From positions 62,001 through 126,000 of the forward strand of contig NZ_BAFB01000005.1 in NCBI RefSeq assembly GCF_000248075.1: a DNA stretch of 64,000 nt, read 5' to 3'. This document shows, piece by piece, positions 52,584-61,350 of this stretch; position 1 is the first letter of the stretch; every line of letters begins with the position of its first letter. The notes beneath the pieces were generated by a model. It had not been told where the DNA came from. It made no database searches and saw only the letters and a list, made by a program, of their open reading frames with translations. Both the position numbers and the translations under genes were made by a program. Source of the DNA: Gordonia otitidis NBRC 100426 (lineage in GTDB: Bacteria > Actinomycetota > Actinomycetes > Mycobacteriales > Mycobacteriaceae).

Positions 52584-53316
52584 CATCTTCGCAATCCGTT
52601 GTGCGTCTCAGGGGACGCATGTAACGCAGAGCGTGGGGCCGACGATGAATCAGGTGTGCTGCGGATCACAGGTCTGCGGTGCGCGGATCGACGAGGCTGC
52701 GTGACCACGACGCGAGTCTTCGTCGACAGGGATCGGCCCTTCGGCGCTCGCCAGGTCGTGGATCGCCGGATCGGCGATGTCGGTCAACTGGACGACGCCG
52801 TATACCGATCGGCCCTGCCAGGTGTGTCGGACGGTGTGTGAACCCGGCACGCATTGTCCAATTGCTATCGATCAGGAAACCGCTCTCCAACCAGTGTGTT
52901 TACGTACTGGTAAACCGCTGTGGTCGGAATTGTCGGGCATGTGAGAGGTGCACGTCCGCCCTCGGAAAGCTCACTGTATGTTTGGATTTGGCTGATTTTT
53001 GAGGAATACGCCGATACACGTCTGTTGGAGCCGAATCTCAATGATCGGCTTCGTGTAACAGTCTTGCATCCGATTTCTATAGTCCCAGAGGTGACCGTTA
53101 CGAATGCGTTGGACTTGTTCGGTTCCACAATTACCTCTCGGTAGTGTGGGGTTCCTGTCGTATAAACAAGGTATTTTTTCGACGGCCATCTCAGGTGTGG
53201 CCTGCTGCTGCCAGTCTCGATGTCAGGGTGGTATCGAGAATCGACAATGCGGACACACGGTGGAGTGATGCCGCGCGATGACGAGAGGGCGGGTGCAGTG
53301 AGCGAGGAGGTGTGCG
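52584..53316. other. 733-bp gap upstream of the NRPS genes, partly AT-rich
   Basis: From about 52850 to 53190 the base composition is clearly more AT-rich than elsewhere in the window, for example around 52970-53010 and 53160-53185. Overlapping inverted repeats lie at 52890-52915. I looked for an MbtH-like gene, which often accompanies NRPS genes, and found none. A leftward open frame of 66 codons at 52650-52850 has a protein-like stretch, but it has no recognised family and no clear ribosome site. Confidence 0.55.
52890..52915. promoter_or_regulatory. Overlapping inverted repeats in the NRPS upstream region
   Basis: GTTTAC (52898-52903) and GTAAAC (52910-52915) are inverted with a 6-bp spacer, and ACCAGT (52890-52895) with ACTGGT (52906-52911) forms a second, interleaved pair. 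Such nested dyads are common in operators. The NRPS start is about 400 bp away. Confidence 0.35.
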
Positions 53317-56300
53317 ATGGCAGACGACGCCCAGAACGGTGACGGTCTGATCCCGTTGGAACTCACAGCCGCCCAACGCGGCATGTGGTTCGCGGAGAAC
53401 CTGTCCCAGGGCTACAGCGTCAACATCGCCCAATTCCTCGACATCCGAGACGTCGACAAACCACTCGACACGTCATTGTTCGTCCGAGTGGCAGCGGAAA
53501 CAGGCCACGATCTGGAGCTCGCGTTCACCCGCATCGTCGATGTCGACGGCATCCCCCGTCAGATTGTCGACCAGTCGATCGAGAACAGTGTTCGTCTGCT
53601 CGACCTGCGGCACGAATCCGACCCCGAGTTCGCCGCACGACAATGGATGAATGCCGACTACCAGAGTGAGACGAACCTGCTGGAGGATCGACTGGTCGAG
53701 TCGGCGCTGATACGGGTCGCCGACGACCGTCATCTCTGGTACCTGCGTGCGCATCACATCGCACTCGACGGGTACGCCGCGCTCACGGCGGTCAGAGAGG
53801 TCCTCGAGCGCTACAACGCGGCGCTGCGCGGGTTGGAGCATCGCTCGCCTGTCGGAGCATCGTTGGCGGAGATCGTTGCCGACGACCAGAAGTACCAGAT
53901 GAGCTCACGTCGTGAGTCGGACCGCGCGCACTGGGCGGAGACCGTGCAAGACCTGCCCGAGCGCGTGACCCTGGCGCGTCGCGCCGCCACCGCGGCACTC
54001 GTCCCGCAGAACCTCGTCGCCGGTCGGCAGCTCACTGCGGAAGAGCAGGACGTACTCGATCAGACCGCGCGGGCGACGAGTTCGTCGGCCGCGGTACTGC
54101 TGACCGCCGCGTTCTCGGCATACCTCGCGCGAGCGGCGACAACTGACGATGTGGTGCTCAGTCTGCCCGTCACCGGTAGGGCGACAGCAAAGATCAAGCG
54201 CGGCAGCGGCATGCTCGCCAACATGCTGCCGGTGCGGGCACGTGACGTGTCGCGCTCGTCGATGCGCGGGCTGATCGAGCAGATGCAACGCGAACTCACC
54301 GGAGCTCTACGTCATCAGCGGTACCGATTCGAGGACATCCGGACCGATGCCGGCCTCGCGGACACCAATACCGCGTCGTTCGGCCCGATCGTCAACCTGA
54401 TGTTCTTCGACCAGCCGATCGAGATCGAGGGCGCCGAGGTCGATTACCGCATTCTGTCGTCGGGAATTCTCGAGGACCTGCGGCTCAACATCTACCAGGC
54501 GAGCCCGGGGGCTCCCGTGGTCATCGATCTCCACGGCAACCCGAATGTGTACGGGAGTGCAGAGTTGCAACAGCACGTCGATCGGTTCTCGGCGTTCTTG
54601 TTCCGCGCCCTCGACGATCTCGACGCACTGATACTCGATGTTGACTTCCTGATGCCCGGTGAGCGCGAGGAAATCTTGCAGTGGGGCATTGGGCCTTGTC
54701 TCGATGTCGATCGCGGCGGACATCTACTCGACGCTTACCTTGCGCAACTGGACGCCAGACCGGACACCACGGCAGTCGTCTTCGGCGATCGCAGACTCAC
54801 CCTGCATGAATTCGACGCTGTACGCCGACGATTCGCCGGTTTGCTGCACACGCGAGGTGTCGGCGTCGGCGACAACGTGGTCGTCGTTCTCGACCGGAGC
54901 GTCGAGCAGGTGGCGGCGCTATACGCGATAGTCACCCTCGGTGCCGCCTACGTGCCGGTGGATCCGCAGCAACCCGACCATCGTCGTCGCACGATCATCG
55001 AATCGGTCGAGGCGGCCGCGGTGGTCGACGAGGCGTTCTTGTCCGACATCGCGTCGACCTCGGTGGCGTCGTGGTCGGGGGGAGTGCACGGTGGCGGTGA
55101 CCACGGCGCGTATGTGATCTTCACGTCGGGATCGACAGGTGTGCCCAAGGGAGTCAAGGTGTCACACCGGGCGATAATCAATCGACTGGACTGGATGCAG
55201 GACGAGTACGGCATCGACGCCGACGACACCATTCTGTACAAGACGCCCTACACGTTCGACGTGTCCGTGTGGGAGTTGTTCTGGCCTCTGCGGCAGGGGG
55301 CGACGATGGTGATCGCACCTCCGGGCGCGCACCGCGATCCCGACCAGATCTCCAGACTCATCGCCGATACCGGGGTCACGACGCTGCATTTCGTGCCCTC
55401 CATGCTCGACGTCTATACCGAAGTCGTTGCTGCAGAAAAGCATCGGAAACTGTTCGCCTCATCGGTACGACGCGTATTCGCCTCGGGTGAGGCACTGCCT
55501 GCAACCCTTGCCTCACGGGTTCTCGCCGAGTCATCGGCGGAACTGATCAATCTGTACGGGCCGACCGAGGCTGCGGTCGATGTGACCGCACATCGGGTGA
55601 CCGCCTCCGAGGATGTCGTTCCGATCGGTCGGGCGGTTGCGAACACCGACGTGTACGTGCTCGACAAATGGCTTCAGCCGGTCCCGGTGGGTGTGCCCGG
55701 CGAACTCTATCTCGCCGGTTGCCAGCTCGCCGACGGCTATGTCGGTCGAACTGCACTGACTTCCGAGCGATTTGTGGCGAATCCATTGCAGGGCACAGGA
55801 ACCCGGATGTACCGTACCGGCGATCTGGTGCGGTGGTCGGCCGACCATGAGATCGAGTACCTGGGGCGCAGCGACTTCCAGATCAAGATCCGCGGACAAC
55901 GTGTCGAGTTGGGCGAGATAGAGGCTGTGCTGTGCGAAGCGCCAGGCATCGACACCGCCGCTGTCGTCGCGCGTACCGACCTCGGTTCGGCACCGGTACT
56001 CGTGGCGTACGTGCGTACCGCGGACACTGTGACAGACGAGGCAGAGGCATTGGCGTGGTGTCGACGGCATCTTCCGTCGCATATGGTTCCGCACGCGGTC
56101 GTCACGATGACGGAATTCCCCACCAACGCGTCGGGGAAGCTGGATCGGGCGAGCCTGCCCGTGCCGGGCGTGCGGGCCGAGACCGCGTACGTGGCACCGC
56201 GTACCCGGATCGAACGCCTCCTCGCCGAACTCACTGCCGATGTGCTCGGCGTGGACCGGGTCGGTATGCGCGACAACCTGTTTGTTCTCGGTGCAGATTC

Positions 56301-59300
56301 GTTGACGGCGGCCAGGCTCGTGTCCCGGGCACGAACCGAGCTCGACATCCACTTCAACCTCGCGACGTTGTTCAGCGTCGACAACATCGGTGATCTGGCT
56401 GCGGCCGCACGGGTTTCCGACGGCGGACGGCCTCGTCTCCAGCCGGTAACCGAGCGGCCCGCAATCATCCCGGTCTCCCCACTGCAAGTCCGTCTGTGGT
56501 TCCTCAACCGGATGAACCCGTCGTCGGGGGTCTACAACATCTCGGGAGCCGTCCGACTACCCGGCGGTGTCGATCGCGCGGCATTGAACGCTGCGGTCGC
56601 CGAGGTCGTCGCACGTCACGAGCCGTTGCGGACGCGGTTTCCGATGGTCGGTGGCGAGCCCGTCCAGGACGTCGTCGCCGTCGAGGATGCCAAGCCGACG
56701 GTGCACGACATCGACGTCGACGGCACTGACGGACGGACTGCGCTTCTTGCCGAGGCCGCCAGGGGTTTCGACCTCCTCACCGAAATGCCGCTACGGGTGT
56801 CACTGCTCGACGAGCCAGGCGGCGCTGTCGTCTTGGTGGTGCTCCACCACATCGTGGGAGACGGGTTCAGCCTTCCGCCGTTGATCAATGACGTGTTCTC
56901 GGCCTACACACGACATCTTGCGGGTGACACCACCGCCCGGCCGGCTCCCGCGGTGTCCTACGTCGATTACACGTTGTGGAGCCACGAAGCGCTCGGCAGC
57001 CTCGACCATCCCTCCGCCGATGCCAAATCCTCACTGGATTTCTGGCGCGCCGAACTGGCCGGGATGCCCGACATGCTCGCCCTCCCGACAGACCGTCCGC
57101 GACCCCCGGTCGCGAGCGGAGCCGGCGCCTACTACGACTTTCCTATTGACGCCGAACTCTCCTCGGCCGTCCGGGAATTCGCCCGCTCGCGGTCGGTGAC
57201 GCCGTTCACGGTGCTCCACGGCGCGCTGGCGATCGTGCTCTCGCGGTGGTCGGGGCAGAACGATGTCGCGATCGGTACCGCGACGGCAGGCCGAGACGAG
57301 CCTGAGCTCGCCGAACTGATCGGTATGTTCGTGAACACCGTCGTACTGCGTACGTCGGTCGCATCCGAGGATTCGATCGCAGACCTACTCGCGAAGGCGC
57401 ACGCGGTGCGTACGCGTGCACTGGCACACGCCGACATTCCGTTCGATCGCGTGGTCGATGCCCTCACACCGGCGCGTGCGGCTTCGCGGTCGCCGTTGTT
57501 CCAGGTCGCCTTCACCATGTACCCCGGGCAGAACGCCGCCCTGCACGAGCTGGTGCCCGGTGCCGAACTCGTCGATGCTCGCGTGCCTGCAGCCAAATTC
57601 GACCTCGCGATCACCGTGACCGACGATGATCAGCCGGATTCCGGTGGCCACTCGGTAGGCTACGACGTCGAGTTCTCCTATGCCACAGATCTGTTCGATC
57701 AGAGCACAATCGCAGACCTGAGTGAGCAATTTCGTTCCGTCGTCGGAACGCTGGTCGCCGCCGACCCCGGCATGCGGGTCGGTGCAGTCGATTTGGTGCA
57801 ACGCCGACCGGTCGTCTCCGACGAGGTCACGCCGAAACCCGCGGCCTTCGCGCATGTGCTCGCCGGAGGTCTCGCACAGGCCCAGCTCGATGCGATCGCA
57901 GTTCATGGTGATCGCGACGTCACCTGGGCGAGCATGGAGGCGGAGTCCAATCAACTCGCCCGGGAACTGTGCTCCCGTGGGATCGGTCGGGGCGACGTGG
58001 TGGCGATCGCGATTCCTCGGTCGGTGCACTCCGTACTCGCTACGGTCGCGGTTGCGAAAGCCGGTGCGGCCTTTGTGAGTATCGATCCGGCACATCCGGT
58101 GGCCAGACGCGCGGAGATCGTCGACGACAGCGGCGCCACATTGGGAATCAGTGTGCGTGACGTGTCGTCGACGCTGCCGCCCACTCTCGACTGGCTGACG
58201 CTCGACGACGAGAATACGGAGCTTCAGCTGGCAGGCCACAGCGGCGCCCCGCTGCGGTCGGAAGAACTGTCCGACGTTCCGCGTCTCGACGACCTGGCGT
58301 ACCTCATCTACACCTCGGGCTCGACCGGGAAGCCCAAGGCGGCGGCGGTGAGTCACCGTGGTCTGGCCAACCTGGTCGGTAACCAGCGTCGAATCCTGGG
58401 ACTCGACAAAGCGTCGCGTGTGCTGCACGTGGCCTCGCCCAGCTTCGACGCGTCCATCTTCGAGATCCTCATGGCGTTGGGAGCAGGCGGTGCGCTCGTC
58501 GTGAGCCCGCCCGGTGTGTTCGGCGGGGCTGAGCTGGAGAACCTCATTGCAACGCAACGGATCACGCATGCGGTGATGACGCCATCGGCGCTGGCCACAC
58601 TCGATCCGACGCGGGTTCCTGACCTGTCGCACGTCATCAGCGTCGGCGAAGCATGCCCGCCGGAGTTGTCACGGCGCTGGGTACGAGCAGGACATGCCTT
58701 CTACAACCTGTACGGACCGACCGAGGTCACGATCTGGGCGACCGCGGCGGGACCGCTGTCGGAGTCCGACGAGGTCCCGATCGGCAGTGAGGTGCCCGGG
58801 GTCGTCGCGCACGTCCTCGACCACGCCCTACGGCCTGCGGCGCCCGGTGTCCCCGGCGAGCTCTACCTCAGCGGCGTACAACTCGCGCGCGGCTATCACC
58901 GCCGTCCCGACCTGACCTGTGGCCGCTTTGTAGCCGATCCGTTCGGTAGCGGTGGACGCATGTATCGCACCGGTGATCGCGTAGTGCGCGATCGTGACGG
59001 CATACTCCGCTACCTCGGGCGCGTGGACTTCCAGCTGAAGCTTCGAGGTCTGCGTATCGAGCCGGGCGAGATCGACGGTGCGCTGCACGAACATCGCGCG
59101 GTCGACCATGCCGTCAGCGTGGGTGTTCGGGGACCCGCAGGCGACGATGTGCTGGTGTCTTACGTGGTACTCCTGCCGGGTGCTCGGGCGACACCCGGGG
59201 ATCTGCTTTTGCACGTATCGGGGCGGCTGCCGGAGTACCTGGTGCCGCGAAAGATCGTGATCGTCGACAACTTTGTCCTGACCGCCGCGGGCAAGGTCGA

Positions 59301-61350
59301 CCGACAGGCGTTGCCGCCAGTCGACTTCGACGACGAAACACCACACGTCGCGCCGCGCACCCAGATCGAGACGCTCATCTCCGATGTCTTCTGCGACGTG
59401 CTGGGCACATCGCGCGTCAGTGTGGTGTCGGACTTCTTCGACCTGGGCGGCAATTCGCTGTCGGCCACGAAGGTCGCCGCGCGTGTCGGCACAGTGTTGG
59501 ATCGTACGATCCCGGTCCGGATGATCTTCGAACATCCGTCCGTCGCCGAGTTGGCCCGACAACTGTCCACGGGAAACTCGTCCGGCTCCGTGACACCGCT
59601 GCGTCCGCGCAGCCGTGCGGAGATGGTTCCGGTATCGGAGATGCAACGCGGTCTGTGGTTGATCAACCAAGCTGATCCCGCATCGGCCGCCTACAACGTG
59701 GCTCTGGCACTTCGTCTCGACGGCGAACTCGACGTCGTGGCACTCGATCTCGCTCTCAAGGACCTCGTCGCACGCCACGAGGCGTTGCGCACCGTCTACC
59801 CGATGGTCAACGGCGAGCCGATTCAGGTGATCATGCCCGCGGACGGGGATTGGACGGAAACCTTGTCTCTGCGTAGCGAACCGGCAGGTTCTGGCGGTGC
59901 GATAGCGGAGATCACCGGCAAGGGATTCGATGTGACCGCAGAGCTTCCCGTTCGCGCAGCTCTGCTGGACGTGGCGGAGAACTCGAGCGTCTTGGTTGTC
60001 GTGGTCCACCACATCAGCGCCGATGGGGGATCGATGTCGGCGCTCGCGAGGGACCTCATGGCCGCCTATGGTTCCCGTCGTCTCGGCGCTGAACCGTCGT
60101 GGCAACCTTTGCCCATCCAGTACGCCGACTACAGCCTGTGGCAGGCGGATCGGTTGTCGACGGTGACCAACGGACAGTCCGAGTGTGAACGACAGCTCGA
60201 CTATTGGCAGCGACGACTGGACGGGATCGGCGACCGCCTGGACCTGCCGACCGACCGAGTTCGGCCCAGGAATCCGACATTTGCCGGCGACGCAGTGAAT
60301 TTCACCATTCCCGCGGAACTCGCGACGGAGTTGGAGCGCATCGCTCACGAGCATCGATCGACGTTGTTCATGGTCACGCAGGCAGCCTTCGCCGTGCTGC
60401 TGAGTCGACTGTCCGGTCAGGCAGACATCGTCATCGGAACTCCGTTCGCCGGCCGCGGAGAACAAGGCCTCGACGAGGTCGTCGGGATGTTCGTGAACAC
60501 CCTGGCCCTGCGTACCACGGTGGACTCGAGCGAATCCTTCACGGATCTGCTGGGGCGTGTCCGGCGTGACGACCTGGTGGACATGTCGAACACGGATGTC
60601 GCATTCGACACCATCGTCTCCAGAGTGCTGAAGGGGGCGCCTACATCGCACAATCCGATCTACCAGGTGATGTTCGCGTTCCAGAATCTGGATTTCCCGC
60701 GACTCGATCTCGGAGATCTGACAGTGACGCCGGTCAGCGAGGAACTCTCGGCGGCCAAGGTGGACTTGCAACTGAGTCTGTTCCCACAGGACCCGGGAGG
60801 GTCTGCCACCGAGGACCTGCGTGCCCAATTGCTTTTCGCAACAGATCTTTTTGATCGGTCAACGATCGAACGGTTCGCTCAGAGGTACGTGACCCTGCTC
60901 CGCTCCGTCGTCGATGGCAGCGACCACGCGGTCGGCGACCTGTCCATTCTGTCGTCGGACGAAGTCCGTGCAGATGTCGACACCGCATCTGAGGAGCCGT
61001 CTCCGCCTCTGCCGGACGCCATCGCGCGGGCAGCGATTGCGGCACCTGCCGGCACCGCTGTCGATTTCGGCTCGGGGTCGGTCAGCTTCGCTGATCTGGA
61101 TCTGATGGCGCAGGCAATGCAGGCGACGACGCCAGACCGGGATTCCGCGTTGACGGTGGCATTGATGACGTTGGTGCCGGACCTGGCCGCGGCCGGTCCC
61201 GAGCAATTCGACGCGGTGCTGACCGAGCTTGCCCAACATGCTGCCGCCGCGATCGCTGGCGTGGGTTCCGCTGGCGACCCGGCTACAGATGACACGACTG
61301 CCGACGGCGATATTGGTGTCGAATCGATGGATCCCAGGGGTTGCCCGTGA
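53317..61350 (+). CDS. Non-ribosomal peptide synthetase, C-A-T-C-A-T-C plus truncated A-like tail
   Basis: 2677 residues; GAGGAGG lies 7-8 bp before the ATG. Domains read from motifs: C1 (HHIALDG, His146), A1 (TSGSTG, 603), T1 (GADSL, Ser995), C2 (HHIVGDG, 1177), A2 (TSGSTG, 1666), T2 (GGNSL, Ser2047), C3 (HHISADG, 2231). No epimerisation, cyclisation or thioesterase domain is seen. A1 specificity residues read DVWHFSLVDK, a Ser code, and C1-A1 follows EntF in layout, suggesting an acyl starter on Ser. A2 reads DAFVIVLIWK, which I cannot assign. After C3 there is no full A domain, only a segment (about 2565-2650) resembling an A-domain N-terminus. The stop overlaps the next NRPS gene (GTGA). 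Confidence 0.95.
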   Translation: MADDAQNGDGLIPLELTAAQRGMWFAENLSQGYSVNIAQFLDIRDVDKPLDTSLFVRVAAETGHDLELAFTRIVDVDGIPRQIVDQSIENSVRLLDLRHESDPEFAARQWMNADYQSETNLLEDRLVESALIRVADDRHLWYLRAHHIALDGYAALTAVREVLERYNAALRGLEHRSPVGASLAEIVADDQKYQMSSRRESDRAHWAETVQDLPERVTLARRAATAALVPQNLVAGRQLTAEEQDVLDQTARATSSSAAVLLTAAFSAYLARAATTDDVVLSLPVTGRATAKIKRGSGMLANMLPVRARDVSRSSMRGLIEQMQRELTGALRHQRYRFEDIRTDAGLADTNTASFGPIVNLMFFDQPIEIEGAEVDYRILSSGILEDLRLNIYQASPGAPVVIDLHGNPNVYGSAELQQHVDRFSAFLFRALDDLDALILDVDFLMPGEREEILQWGIGPCLDVDRGGHLLDAYLAQLDARPDTTAVVFGDRRLTLHEFDAVRRRFAGLLHTRGVGVGDNVVVVLDRSVEQVAALYAIVTLGAAYVPVDPQQPDHRRRTIIESVEAAAVVDEAFLSDIASTSVASWSGGVHGGGDHGAYVIFTSGSTGVPKGVKVSHRAIINRLDWMQDEYGIDADDTILYKTPYTFDVSVWELFWPLRQGATMVIAPPGAHRDPDQISRLIADTGVTTLHFVPSMLDVYTEVVAAEKHRKLFASSVRRVFASGEALPATLASRVLAESSAELINLYGPTEAAVDVTAHRVTASEDVVPIGRAVANTDVYVLDKWLQPVPVGVPGELYLAGCQLADGYVGRTALTSERFVANPLQGTGTRMYRTGDLVRWSADHEIEYLGRSDFQIKIRGQRVELGEIEAVLCEAPGIDTAAVVARTDLGSAPVLVAYVRTADTVTDEAEALAWCRRHLPSHMVPHAVVTMTEFPTNASGKLDRASLPVPGVRAETAYVAPRTRIERLLAELTADVLGVDRVGMRDNLFVLGADSLTAARLVSRARTELDIHFNLATLFSVDNIGDLAAAARVSDGGRPRLQPVTERPAIIPVSPLQVRLWFLNRMNPSSGVYNISGAVRLPGGVDRAALNAAVAEVVARHEPLRTRFPMVGGEPVQDVVAVEDAKPTVHDIDVDGTDGRTALLAEAARGFDLLTEMPLRVSLLDEPGGAVVLVVLHHIVGDGFSLPPLINDVFSAYTRHLAGDTTARPAPAVSYVDYTLWSHEALGSLDHPSADAKSSLDFWRAELAGMPDMLALPTDRPRPPVASGAGAYYDFPIDAELSSAVREFARSRSVTPFTVLHGALAIVLSRWSGQNDVAIGTATAGRDEPELAELIGMFVNTVVLRTSVASEDSIADLLAKAHAVRTRALAHADIPFDRVVDALTPARAASRSPLFQVAFTMYPGQNAALHELVPGAELVDARVPAAKFDLAITVTDDDQPDSGGHSVGYDVEFSYATDLFDQSTIADLSEQFRSVVGTLVAADPGMRVGAVDLVQRRPVVSDEVTPKPAAFAHVLAGGLAQAQLDAIAVHGDRDVTWASMEAESNQLARELCSRGIGRGDVVAIAIPRSVHSVLATVAVAKAGAAFVSIDPAHPVARRAEIVDDSGATLGISVRDVSSTLPPTLDWLTLDDENTELQLAGHSGAPLRSEELSDVPRLDDLAYLIYTSGSTGKPKAAAVSHRGLANLVGNQRRILGLDKASRVLHVASPSFDASIFEILMALGAGGALVVSPPGVFGGAELENLIATQRITHAVMTPSALATLDPTRVPDLSHVISVGEACPPELSRRWVRAGHAFYNLYGPTEVTIWATAAGPLSESDEVPIGSEVPGVVAHVLDHALRPAAPGVPGELYLSGVQLARGYHRRPDLTCGRFVADPFGSGGRMYRTGDRVVRDRDGILRYLGRVDFQLKLRGLRIEPGEIDGALHEHRAVDHAVSVGVRGPAGDDVLVSYVVLLPGARATPGDLLLHVSGRLPEYLVPRKIVIVDNFVLTAAGKVDRQALPPVDFDDETPHVAPRTQIETLISDVFCDVLGTSRVSVVSDFFDLGGNSLSATKVAARVGTVLDRTIPVRMIFEHPSVAELARQLSTGNSSGSVTPLRPRSRAEMVPVSEMQRGLWLINQADPASAAYNVALALRLDGELDVVALDLALKDLVARHEALRTVYPMVNGEPIQVIMPADGDWTETLSLRSEPAGSGGAIAEITGKGFDVTAELPVRAALLDVAENSSVLVVVVHHISADGGSMSALARDLMAAYGSRRLGAEPSWQPLPIQYADYSLWQADRLSTVTNGQSECERQLDYWQRRLDGIGDRLDLPTDRVRPRNPTFAGDAVNFTIPAELATELERIAHEHRSTLFMVTQAAFAVLLSRLSGQADIVIGTPFAGRGEQGLDEVVGMFVNTLALRTTVDSSESFTDLLGRVRRDDLVDMSNTDVAFDTIVSRVLKGAPTSHNPIYQVMFAFQNLDFPRLDLGDLTVTPVSEELSAAKVDLQLSLFPQDPGGSATEDLRAQLLFATDLFDRSTIERFAQRYVTLLRSVVDGSDHAVGDLSILSSDEVRADVDTASEEPSPPLPDAIARAAIAAPAGTAVDFGSGSVSFADLDLMAQAMQATTPDRDSALTVALMTLVPDLAAAGPEQFDAVLTELAQHAAAAIAGVGSAGDPATDDTTADGDIGVESMDPRGCP

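Noticed and set aside
52650-52850. A leftward 66-codon frame upstream of the NRPS genes that reads like a protein in places
   Set aside because: No ribosome-binding site, no recognised family, and no support from neighbours. Mentioned in the gap entry only.
52584-53316. An MbtH-like gene or an iron-box (IdeR/DtxR) near the NRPS genes
   Set aside because: I looked for the MbtH signature and for a TTAGG-type iron box and saw neither, so I do not call the locus a siderophore cluster.
61009-61350. A frameshift that would join the two NRPS genes into one
   Set aside because: The overlap GTGA is a normal stop/start pair, the second gene has its own head segment, and A3 has a complete N-terminus after it. 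The split looks real, not a sequencing error.
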